From: Paenibacillus kobensis NBRC 15729
GTDB taxonomy: Bacteria; Bacillota; Bacilli; Paenibacillales; Paenibacillaceae
Length of the DNA stretch: 64,000 bases
Direction of reading: 5' to 3'
Assembly: GCF_004000825.1 (NCBI RefSeq)
Contig: NZ_BILZ01000013.1
Coordinates: forward strand, 1 to 64,000
In this document: piece after piece, positions 7,399 to 14,867 of the stretch
Layout: each line of letters starts with the position of its first letter
Numbering within the stretch: position 1 is the first letter of the stretch
Notes under the pieces: generated by a model
Database searches by the model: none
What the model saw: the letters and a program-made list of their open reading frames with translations, nothing else
What the model was told of the DNA's origin: nothing
Made by a program: the position numbers and the translations under genes

Positions 7399-7426
7399 CG
7401 CGCGCACCTTCATGGGCACGCGCGCC
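7399..7426 (-). terminator. GC-rich hairpin after the CAP/SLH gene
   Basis: GCGCGC arms at 7400-7405 and 7420-7425 can pair around a 14-base loop just past the stop of the gene at 7448. On the minus strand the sequence continues with TCTTTGAGTCTCTTT. The stem is short and imperfect, so this is a weak terminator call. Confidence 0.35.
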
Positions 7427-7447
7427 GTATAGTGCAGTAAAAGAGAA

Positions 7448-9328
7448 CTACTTCGCTTCTATGACTTTGAACACATTTTGCAGAATGACGAAAGTCTGTT
7501 CATACGTCAGCTTGCCCTTCGGCGTGAACAGGCCCCCGCCCGTCCCCTTCATGAGCGACAACGCCGTTGCCTTATAGACATTGTCCTTCGCCCAGGCTGC
7601 AATGGTGCCGTCGTCCCCGAATTTGACCTTGCCGGTCAGCTCTGCCCCCGCCGGTGCGAACGCCGATGTGCCGCTCGACAGCTGGAAAGCCGCGTTGTAC
7701 AAGTTAAGCAGCAGCGTTGCCGCCTGCTCGCGCGTAATCGTATCGTACGGAGTGAATTTGCTCCCCGACGTTCCTTGGATAATGCCGAGCTTGTTCGCCA
7801 GCGTCACGCGCCAATCGTCGACATCCCGGAACGGAGAATTACCGTAGGCGACATCGTCATTGTACAGATTGCGGCCAACGGCCGTCTCCATCATTTGAAC
7901 CGCAAGGCCCGTGAACTCGTATCTCGAAATCGGCTTCTGGTACGAATGATCGTAGCTTGCATCGACAAGGCCGTTCCCTTTTGCAGCCGCATAGTCCAGT
8001 ACCGCCCACTTGCTGACTTTCTCGCCTTTATCCCGGACTTGAATGTAAACCTCGCGGCTCGTTCCCAGATAGTCGTCGACCGACACGCTGGCGCTGCCAG
8101 CGCGGATGCCTTTCACCACGCCGTTCGCGTCCACCGTTGCAACCGTCTTATCGCTGCTTCGGAACGTATTCCCGATCTTCTGCGCTCCGTTCCGGAGGCC
8201 GAGCTGAACCGTCTCCCCTTTGTCCAGTTGAATCGGGTAACGCGCTACCGGGCTCGTCAGCAATCGGAAGAAGGTCGTCTTGAAAGAAACCTCCCTCTGC
8301 CCGCCGCTATTGTCATACAAACCGGTAATCCGCACTTGATAGGTATCATCATCACCGTACTTCTCGACGCCGTCCGGCCGTAAAATAACGGCGAACGGGA
8401 TGCCGTATCCGCTCGTTTCGACATTGAAATAGCGGCCCGATTTGTTGGTATCGCCGGAATCGAACGTCCATGTGCGGCCGTCCCGCTCCCGCTTCAGCTC
8501 CGCTTTGATATCGGAAATCCGGCTCTTATCGTAACGCTTCGGATTCAAGGATACCGACCATGCATCGCCTGCCGCGAACAACTCTTGCGGAAAATGACCC
8601 GCCGAAGGCCATGCCACATAGTCGTAGCTGACCTCGCTGCTGCGGTCCCGATTGAACGCATACATCGAGGCGTATGGCGCCGAGTAACCGTCCTTCTGCG
8701 CGGCATACACCATCCCGAACATCGTCTTCTGCATCTCCGGGTTCAGAATCCAGCGCCGGTGTCCGAGCCGGTCGATATTCGACGAATCGCTGTCCGACAT
8801 ATAGCCGAGTACGTTATCGTAGAACGTTCGGCTGCCCATGAACAAATTGCTTGTACTTGTGCCGGCATGGCCGAGGTTAAACTGCTCCCCGTCCATATCT
8901 GCCGGCTTCGACGGATAATGGGTGAGCTCGTTATTGACTGCATTGACCAGCGCAGCCGTCTGCTCCTGCTGCTCCAGCGGCCAATCGGCGGTCAAATCGT
9001 CAGGCAGACCGGCCAACTACCGGACGAAATTGGCGGCATTCAAGCCGTCTTCTATGTATGCTTGTTTGATTTTTCCTGCCGAATAAGGAGGCGTAACGCG
9101 CGGCGCGATCTCGTAGATGCGGTCTGCCGCCATATAATTGCTCCCGGTCTCCATCGGACGGTACTGCAACCACTTGTCCACGATATCCTGCTTCGTCCGG
9201 TTCGCTGTCAGTTGCAAAGCGTCCGCTGCTGCTGCTTGCGATTTCGGTGACTCCGCCGTCCAGCCAATGGACAGCACCAGAGCGGCCGCCACCAGAAACC
9301 CGCATGGCTTGCACAATAACCCGTTCAT
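7448..9328 (-). pseudogene. CAP-domain/SLH-domain cell-surface protein, interrupted by an in-frame TAG
   Basis: Reading from the ATG at 9328, a signal peptide (residues 1-32) and 70 further residues lead to ...LNAANFVR, then TAG at 9017-9019, then LAGLPDDL in the same frame. Family members read NFVRWLAGLPDD here, so one TGG (Trp) codon has become TAG. The rest of the protein is intact for another 521 codons: a CAP/SCP domain (GHAGTSTSNLFMG, NIDRLGHRRWIL), a Big_2-like domain (SSDKTVATVDANGVVKGIRAG) and three SLH-like repeats (FRDVDDWRV..., TPYDTITREQAATLL and TPKGKLTYEQTFVIL) for cell-wall anchoring. The TTG right after the stop could allow reinitiation, but that product would lack the signal peptide. 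It may be a true nonsense mutation or a base-call error. Confidence 0.75.
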
Positions 9329-9603
9329 CTTGCTGTAAACATCCTTTCATGACATTGTTGCAGGAAAGCTTGTATGGTTAGCCATCATGCTGTCTTCCAA
9401 ACAATTCCTATTTCTATTCGCTATTATTTTACAAATTCCTCCATGACCCGCGAATATCTTCGAATCAATAGCAGCTTGCCAACACTTTGACCGCGCTTTG
9501 ACCGCACCCTCCATCCATTAACCACCTGCCGGAATAAGGAAACCGGGCTGTACAATACTCCCGGCTTCATTCGCTGAACGGAGAATGACTTTTCAACACG
9601 GCC

Positions 9604-9716
9604 GATCCTTCAGCACAGAACAACACAACCAATCCTTCAACAAAACATGGACAATCCTTCAGCACAGAACAACACAACCAATCCTTCAACATAACAAAGC
9701 CGATCCTTCAGCACAA
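9604..9716. repeat. 49-bp intergenic tandem repeat, about 2.3 copies
   Basis: The unit begins GATCCTTCAGCACAGAACAA and recurs at 9604, 9653 and 9702 with exact 49-base spacing; the third copy breaks off after about 15 bases. Each unit itself holds two related halves (ATCCTTCAGCA and ATCCTTCAACA). The 49-base period is not a multiple of three, which argues against a coding role. Upstream, bases 9329-9603 show no gene; they contain only AT-rich sequence before the CAP gene start. Confidence 0.9.
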
Positions 9717-9767
9717 CGCAGCCTGCCAGTCATTTCATCATTTGAAAATTACATCTCATTCCATCTC

Positions 9768-9967
9768 ATTGCACTTCATACAACGAGAAACGAATAACTT
9801 CCCTCCATAACTGATTTAATTGCACTTTATACAATCGAAAAAGTCACTCGAATGGCAAAAGGGTCCTTTTGGAGTCATTGTCGGCGGTAAGTGATTGTAC
9901 GTAATACAACGAAGATAGGGATAGGGGCGATCAAAGGGGAGTTTCATTGCACAAATTACAATGAACT
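9768..9967. repeat. Four degenerate copies of a 22-bp motif (ATTGCACTTTATACAAYGAA)
   Basis: Copies lie at 9768-9789, 9819-9840, 9893-9914 and 9946-9967, all in the same direction, 51 to 74 bases apart. Shared bases are ATTG-AC then A(T)TACAA then GAA. They lie in a 744-bp gene-free stretch (9329-10072) downstream of the catalase-like gene. No open frame or promoter function is evident. They could be protein-binding sites or a small dispersed intergenic repeat. Confidence 0.65.
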
Positions 9968-10013
9968 CATGGAGCAGGGGGGGGCCTATACACGCCGTGG
10001 GCCGCAACAGCAT

Positions 10014-10057
10014 AAAGCCCCCGCCTCCGCGGTAACGTCCGCAGAGACAAGGGCTTA
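10014..10057 (-). terminator. Terminator-like hairpin after the catalase-like gene
   Basis: On the minus strand AAGCCC...GGGCTT arms close an imperfect stem containing CTGCGG/CCGCGG. It lies 16 bases past the stop at 10073. There is no strong T tract, so efficiency is doubtful. Confidence 0.5.
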
Positions 10058-10072
10058 GGAAAGGCGCGCTTA

Positions 10073-11371
10073 TTAGCTGCGCGGAACATGCTTGCCGAGA
10101 TCGATGCCGAGCCCGGCAGCAAGACGGCTGCCGAATTGGATATCGGCGCGGAAGAAGTTGCATACGGCGAGAAGCTGCGTCTGCTGAGGCACCTGCCGCA
10201 GCTCGCCGCTCAGGTTCTGAATGAGCCATTCGCACTCCTCCTCCGGCAGCGTACGGTACCGTTGGCCGGCCTGCGTGAAATCGTCTGCCCCCGCGGCGTA
10301 CCCGCCTCTCGCGGGACTTTGCAGCGAGTCCTCGCTGTCGTCATCAAATGCCTGTGCCTGCTGCATCCTTGGCTGGCCGCAGTCCGGCTCTGAAGGTTCT
10401 GAAGCATCAATACCCGGCACAAGTGCGCTTGGCGCGAATACGGACCGTTCAACCTCGGTGAAATAGCTGACCGGGTTCTGATTGAGCGTCATCGTTCCCA
10501 CCTTCACGAGCGGGAACTGGTCCTCCGGCCATATCTTCGTCGGGTCAAGCGGATCGAACGGCAGCGCCACTTTCTCTTCAGGCTTCAACAGCTGCACATG
10601 CAGCTCCCATTGCGGGAAGCCGCCAAGCTCGATCGCCGCATACAAATCACGGGTGGCATGGCTGAAATCGTTCGCCTGCATCTCGGCTGCTTCAGGGGGC
10701 GTAAAGTTGGCGGTCCCTTGCTTCGACCGCCAATGATATTTAATATAAGTCCGCTTGCCTTCAGCATTAGTCCATTGGAAAGGATGGACGCCGTAGCCGT
10801 TCATCTGCCGATAGTTAGCCGGCGTGCCGTCATTGGAGAACAGCCACGTAAGCATATGCGTCGTCTCGGGCATACGCGTCATATAGTCCCAGTATTGAGC
10901 CAACATCTGCTCGCTCATGTCCGGTGACAGCTTTATCGCATGCAACATATCAGATAACTTAGCCGCATCGCGGGCGAATGACACCGGCAGATGGCTGCCG
11001 ACGATATCGTAGATACCATCCTGCGTATAGAATTTCACTGCGAAACCGCGCGGATCGCGTGCTGTCTCGGGAGAGCCCTGTCCGTGCATAACGCTCGAGA
11101 ACCTGGCGAACACAGCGGTTTCTTGGCCTTCCTTTTGGATAAAATGTGCTTTTGTATACGCCGCCATCGAATGCTCGGTGACGAATACGCCGCGTGCGCC
11201 TGCCCCTCTCGCTTGGGCGCCACGCTCCGCAATGCGCTCCCGGTCCAACTGCTGCGGTTTCCCCGTCCAACGACCGTCCCCCATCCGAAACGCCTCGTGC
11301 TGCCCATCCGTTCGAATGCTCGGACCTTCTCCAACCGGCACGCCTTGGTTCGCTGTCCTATGCTCGTTCAT
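10073..11371 (-). CDS. Catalase-family protein apparently lacking the heme-catalytic residues
   Basis: A 432-residue protein clearly of the heme catalase fold: FARFSSVMHGQGSPETARD, DPRGFAVKFYTQDG, MPETTHMLTWLFSNDGTP, NGYGVHPFQWTNAEG and TLNQNPVSYFTEVERSVFAPSALVPG all match the family. However, the distal His of the usual VVHARGAG is replaced (GAQARGAG, Gln53), and the catalytic Asn of VGNNTPVFF is lost (VGSHLPVSF, residues 125-132). The segment after LVPGI that normally carries the proximal heme Tyr (R.FSY.DT.R) is absent, replaced by a short acidic, low-complexity linker (about 323-362). The C-terminal helical domain then resumes at DDFTQAGQRYR. It is therefore unlikely to act as a catalase. 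The ATG at 11371 has GAGGAGAAG upstream. A PerR-like site precedes it. Confidence 0.85.
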   Translation of the reverse strand: MNEHRTANQGVPVGEGPSIRTDGQHEAFRMGDGRWTGKPQQLDRERIAERGAQARGAGARGVFVTEHSMAAYTKAHFIQKEGQETAVFARFSSVMHGQGSPETARDPRGFAVKFYTQDGIYDIVGSHLPVSFARDAAKLSDMLHAIKLSPDMSEQMLAQYWDYMTRMPETTHMLTWLFSNDGTPANYRQMNGYGVHPFQWTNAEGKRTYIKYHWRSKQGTANFTPPEAAEMQANDFSHATRDLYAAIELGGFPQWELHVQLLKPEEKVALPFDPLDPTKIWPEDQFPLVKVGTMTLNQNPVSYFTEVERSVFAPSALVPGIDASEPSEPDCGQPRMQQAQAFDDDSEDSLQSPARGGYAAGADDFTQAGQRYRTLPEEECEWLIQNLSGELRQVPQQTQLLAVCNFFRADIQFGSRLAAGLGIDLGKHVPRS

Positions 11372-11444
11372 CTCGATCTTCTCCTCTCATCTCGCTAACG
11401 GTTATGCGGCTAGTACGCCGCTTATTCATGTGAATTTATTGAAT

Positions 11445-11459
11445 TTAGACTTAATCTAA
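11445..11459. promoter_or_regulatory. Possible PerR box upstream of the catalase-like gene
   Basis: TTAGACTTAATCTAA is an inverted repeat matching 10 of the 14 fixed positions of the PerR consensus TTATAATNATTATAA, 74 bases before the catalase-like start. The nearby PerR-like gene with a perfect box makes this plausible. Otherwise 11372-11556 shows no gene. Confidence 0.45.
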
Positions 11460-11556
11460 TCCAATGACACATGGACAACCAAGGCCTCGCATGAGCCGAC
11501 GTTAAGCGTTAGAAGAGGTTTCGATGAACTCGCATCTCCTATATGATCTACTGGTG

Positions 11557-12372
11557 TCAGCCGGAATAAGCACTCGTCGTTAATGCCGAGGAATAGCCTG
11601 CACGATGCGAAGGCCGTTCATCCGCGAGCCGGTAACCTGCACCGCGTACGGTGGCGACATATTTCGGGAAAACAGCGTTATCGCCGAGCTTCTTGCGCAG
11701 CGTCTTCACATGAACGTCCACCGTGTTGCTGTTGCCGAATAAGGAGCAGCCCCAGATCCGCTCGGTAATCGTCTCCCGTGTCAGCACGCTTCCTCCGGCA
11801 TTCAGCAGAACGAGCAGCAGCTCATATTCTGTTCTCGTAAGCCGCAGCTCGCGGCTGTCCCGGTACACAGCCATCCGTCCGGTATCGATCAACAAATCTT
11901 TGAACGGCCGCGAACCCCCGCCTGCGCCAGAACCTGCACCTTGCAACTGCCATTGGCCGGCGCCAGCTGTCCGGACGATGCGTCTTGCATGAAGCAGCAC
12001 CTCCGCGGCGCTGCCTGGCCATAGCAGCATCTCGTCCACGCCTCCTTCAGACAGACGCTTCGCGAGCGTTGTCTCTGTGACGAGGAACAGCACGCGGGAT
12101 GCAGCGATCCCGAGCGGCTCGAACATTCGGACAGCAGCAGACGGAGACGCCGGAACAGCCTGCGCTTCTCCCGTCATGTCGCAAATCAGCATATCCGGCG
12201 CAAGCTGGGCAATGAAGCCCGGCTCCGGGAGCTGATGGGTCAGGAACACGTCAAAGCCGTCGTCAATAAGCAGACTGACTGCCTCTTGCATCGGTACGGG
12301 CTTGCCGCTGACGATCATGATGCGGCGTCTAGCGGATGGATTACCGTTTACTTGTCGTTCTGAACCGAACAT
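11557..12372 (-). CDS. Orphan OmpR-type DNA-binding regulator with degenerate receiver domain
   Basis: A 271-residue protein. The C-terminal winged-helix domain is canonical (RELRLTRTEYELLLVLLNAGG, WGCSLFGNSNTVDVHVKTLR, YVATVRGAGYRL). The N-terminal receiver-like domain (about residues 17-130) keeps one Asp at the phosphorylation position (PDMLICDMTG) but lacks the acidic pair after the first strand (RRIMIVSGK) and the conserved Lys (LLWPG instead of TKP). Phosphotransfer is therefore doubtful, and no histidine kinase lies alongside. The gene overlaps the end of the PerR-like gene by 25 bp, so the two are co-transcribed and probably share a stress input. The linker is Gly/Gln-rich (GAGSGAGGG). 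The longest frame start overlaps perR; I keep it but the true start could be slightly downstream. Confidence 0.75.
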   Translation of the reverse strand: MFGSERQVNGNPSARRRIMIVSGKPVPMQEAVSLLIDDGFDVFLTHQLPEPGFIAQLAPDMLICDMTGEAQAVPASPSAAVRMFEPLGIAASRVLFLVTETTLAKRLSEGGVDEMLLWPGSAAEVLLHARRIVRTAGAGQWQLQGAGSGAGGGSRPFKDLLIDTGRMAVYRDSRELRLTRTEYELLLVLLNAGGSVLTRETITERIWGCSLFGNSNTVDVHVKTLRKKLGDNAVFPKYVATVRGAGYRLADERPSHRAGYSSALTTSAYSG

Positions 12373-12740
12373 TCTTCACACACTCCTTCGAGCACCACGG
12401 ACGCGTGATGCACTTGATAATGGGTTTCCTGTGCAGCTCTTGCCAGCCATTCCGCAGGCAGCTCCATCGTCACCTCATCGACGCGTCCGCAGCGTACGCA
12501 CACGATATGATGGTGATCTTCCGTTCTGGCATCATAGCGCGAAGCCGTTTCGCCCAGCTTCAGCTCCTTGACCAGCCCGGCCTCCGTCAGATAACGCAGC
12601 GAATTGTATACCGTTCCATAAGCGAACAGATGGCCTTGTGCACGAAGCCGGTCCATCACATCAGCCGCCGTCGGGTGATCGTGTGCCTGCTGAAGGATCT
12701 CCAGCACTGCCTTGCGCTGAGTCGTCAAATTTAATTTCAT
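12348..12740 (-). CDS. perR: PerR-like Fur-family peroxide-sensing repressor
   Basis: A 130-residue Fur-family repressor. It has the winged-helix part (LTTQRKAVLEILQQAHDHPTAAD, with the His ligand in DHPTA; YGTVYNSLRYLTEAGLV), the ASRYD segment whose Asp corresponds to the PerR-specific metal ligand, EDHHHIVC for the remaining His ligands, and two CxxC zinc motifs (CVRC and CEEC). These fit PerR better than Fur or Zur. The ATG at 12740 is preferred because AAAGGA abuts the ATG at 12749. A perfect PerR box lies 76 bp upstream, so autoregulation is likely. It overlaps the downstream regulator gene. The catalase-like gene and hmp flank it, which suits a peroxide regulon. PerR rather than Zur is my choice by sequence. 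Confidence 0.85.
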   Translation of the reverse strand: MKLNLTTQRKAVLEILQQAHDHPTAADVMDRLRAQGHLFAYGTVYNSLRYLTEAGLVKELKLGETASRYDARTEDHHHIVCVRCGRVDEVTMELPAEWLARAAQETHYQVHHASVVLEGVCEECSVQNDK

Positions 12741-12815
12741 AATGGTCATCCTTTATCCTGAATAATATCGTTAGTGCGGCGGTTGCTGCACACGTTATTA
12801 CTTATTGTTCTTATT

Positions 12816-12830
12816 TTATAATTATTATAA
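12816..12830. promoter_or_regulatory. Perfect PerR box
   Basis: TTATAATTATTATAA matches the PerR consensus TTATAATNATTATAA at every fixed base. It lies between the leftward perR-like gene (start 12740) and the rightward Crp/Fnr gene (start 12922) and may control either or both. Confidence 0.85.
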
Positions 12831-12921
12831 ATTTAGAATTAGTTCAAGTCAATGACCATTGCTAAAATAGAGCATGCCACAACCTGGCATATGTTATGCT
12901 TACGGAAGGAGGTGCTGCCCA

Positions 12922-13416
12922 ATGCTGCTGCATCGCGGCGAGGTACTGTTTCGGCAGGGGGAATCGGGGTCGCTGTTCCGGCTTCATTCCGGTCTGCTCA
13001 AGATCGTTCGCGTCCGCGAGGACGGAACGGTGCTGCTGCTTAATTTCATCATTCCTGGGGAAGTCATTCCCCATCATTCGCTTATATCGCCTAAAGCGTT
13101 TCATGGCACCGCAATCGCGCTCGTCACCAGCGAGGTCGAAACCATTCCAGCCGCTGAATGGTACGCGAGGCTTGCCGTCGACGCTCCCGCAGCGCTGGAG
13201 GCTGCCCAACTGCTTCAAGGCAAGCTTCGCATGATGCAAGAGAGGATCGACCAACTGGCGCTCAGCAGTCCGGCGGACAAGCTGGAGTCGTTCCGCCGCT
13301 GGATCGAAACCTATGTTCCTCCGGAAACAAAACTGACCGATCTGCTCACTCAGGAGGAGATCGGTCAGTTCCTAGCCATTCGCCGGGAGACAGTCAACCG
13401 GCTGCTGCGCGGCTAA
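12922..13416 (+). CDS. Crp/Fnr-family transcriptional regulator
   Basis: A 164-residue regulator. An N-terminal cyclic-nucleotide-binding-like beta roll (GEVLFRQGESGSLFRLHSGLLKI...GEVIPHH) is followed by a dimer helix (LEAAQLLQGKLRMMQERIDQLAL) and a C-terminal helix-turn-helix (LTQEEIGQFLAIRRETVNRLLRG). It is short for the family, because the protein ends right after the recognition helix. There is no cluster of cysteines for an iron-sulfur centre, so it is not a classical oxygen-sensing Fnr. The ATG at 12922 follows AAGGAGGTG; the longer in-frame start lacks a site. It converges on hmp with only 26 bp between stops and is divergent from perR across a perfect PerR box. A role in nitrosative or oxidative stress is inference from context. 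Confidence 0.85.
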   Translation: MLLHRGEVLFRQGESGSLFRLHSGLLKIVRVREDGTVLLLNFIIPGEVIPHHSLISPKAFHGTAIALVTSEVETIPAAEWYARLAVDAPAALEAAQLLQGKLRMMQERIDQLALSSPADKLESFRRWIETYVPPETKLTDLLTQEEIGQFLAIRRETVNRLLRG

Positions 13417-13442
13417 GCGCGGCTTGGCGATACGATATTAGC

Positions 13443-14654
13443 TTACAGCTGTGAAGCCGGGCCGAAAAACTCGTACCGGATGCGGTCGTTCTCGACGCCC
13501 AGCGATTGCAGCGCTTCGACCATCGCCCGCATGAATGGAACCGGTCCGCAAATGTAATACACGGCATCCGCTGGAGATTCCGCCGCAAGATACGCGGCAT
13601 CGATCCGGCCTTCACGGTCGAACAGCCCGGCTGCGCGGTCCGCTTCGGTCGGCTGCTCGTATACGAACCGAACCTTCGCGGATTCGCCGATCCGGCCGGC
13701 TGCCGCCAGCACTTCATCGCGCAGTGCATGCACGCTGCCGCTTAGCGCTGAATGCATGTACAGGACCGCCCTGCCCGGCTGTATGCCCTTCGCGGCATCG
13801 GCGGCCAGCGTATGCAGCATGCTCGTCATCGGCGTCAATCCAACGCCGCCGCTAAGCAGGACGACCGGACGGCTGTCTTGCCGGTCGAGCAGGAATTCGC
13901 CTGCAGGAGCCGACAGATCCAGCACGTCGCCCGCGTTAACCTGCTGATGCAGATAGTTGGACACGAGACCGCCTTCCTCACGCTTCACCGACAGACGGTA
14001 ATACGGCTTGCCAGGCTCGCAGGACAAGCTGTACTGGCGGTTCGCCGTATTCGGACTCCCCGGAACGTTCACCTTCACCGTTATATACTGACCCGGTTCG
14101 AATGAAGCGATCGCCGCTCCATCTTGCGGAACGAGATAGAACGACGTAATCACTTCGCTCTCTGCCACCTTGCGGTCCACGACGAAAGGCCGGAAATCCG
14201 CCCAGCCGCCAACGGCTTGCTCCGCTTCTTTGTACATCTCCGCTTCTATGCTGATAAACACATCGGCGATGACGCCGTATGCTTCTCCCCACGCCGCCAA
14301 TATTTCCGGCGTCGCCGCTTCACCCAGCACTTCTTGGATCGCGGCAAGCAGATTCTCGCCGACGATCGGATACTGGTCGGCTGTGATGCCAAGGCTCCGG
14401 TGCTTGTGCGCGATGACGCGGACGGCAGGCAATATCGCCGGCAAATTATCGATATGCGCAGCAGCGGCGTAGACCGCATTGGCAAGCGCCTGCGGCTGCT
14501 TTCCCTGCTTCTGGTGCGCGTGATTGAAGATATTCAGCAGCTCTGGATGACGGCTGAACATTCTTTTATAGAAATGCTCCGTTATCGTTCTTCCGTGCTC
14601 CGCCAATACCGGAACGGTCGACTTGATTGTTGCAATTGTTGCTTCGCTCAACAT
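13443..14654 (-). CDS. hmp: Flavohemoglobin (nitric oxide dioxygenase)
   Basis: A 403-residue protein with the three domains of Hmp. The globin domain (about 1-145) contains HFYKRMF with the distal Tyr, QKQGKQPQALA with the distal Gln, and the proximal His in AHKHRSLG. A FAD-binding domain follows (ANRQYSLSCEPGK, GGLVSNYLH), and then an NAD-binding domain (LLSGGVGLTPMTSML; YICGPVPFMRAM). The enzyme converts NO and oxygen to nitrate using NADH in the cytosol. I prefer the ATG at 14654 because GGGGAG is only 3 bases from the ATG at 14660 but 9 from this one. It stands beside a Crp/Fnr-type regulator and perR, consistent with a stress cluster. Confidence 0.95.
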   Translation of the reverse strand: MLSEATIATIKSTVPVLAEHGRTITEHFYKRMFSRHPELLNIFNHAHQKQGKQPQALANAVYAAAAHIDNLPAILPAVRVIAHKHRSLGITADQYPIVGENLLAAIQEVLGEAATPEILAAWGEAYGVIADVFISIEAEMYKEAEQAVGGWADFRPFVVDRKVAESEVITSFYLVPQDGAAIASFEPGQYITVKVNVPGSPNTANRQYSLSCEPGKPYYRLSVKREEGGLVSNYLHQQVNAGDVLDLSAPAGEFLLDRQDSRPVVLLSGGVGLTPMTSMLHTLAADAAKGIQPGRAVLYMHSALSGSVHALRDEVLAAAGRIGESAKVRFVYEQPTEADRAAGLFDREGRIDAAYLAAESPADAVYYICGPVPFMRAMVEALQSLGVENDRIRYEFFGPASQL

Positions 14655-14867
14655 AATCATTCGCTCCCCTTCAAGGTTCAAATATCGTTTCTCTTCTTCC
14701 TCTTCGATTATACTTCTCTGCCTTCTTCCCGCTGTGTGATTCGAATCACATCAAGCTTGAATTTCTTTTGAACAACTTCACGAAAGCTGTAACATTCGTA
14801 AACCTCCTCTCGTCTATCGTTATGTCTTACACACCACACACCTTATGTAATCGCCAGGAGGCCCATC

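Noticed and set aside
9604-9716. CRISPR array
   Set aside because: Repeat units follow each other directly without unique spacers, the halves are degenerate and no cas genes are present.
9585-9797. Open frame of 70 codons over the 49-bp repeat
   Set aside because: The repeat period is not a multiple of three, so the copies are read in different frames. The ribosome binding site is poor and the product resembles nothing known.
14655-14867. Riboswitch before the stalk-domain protein gene
   Set aside because: No conserved riboswitch core could be recognised in the 5' region; only ordinary promoter-like sequence is present.
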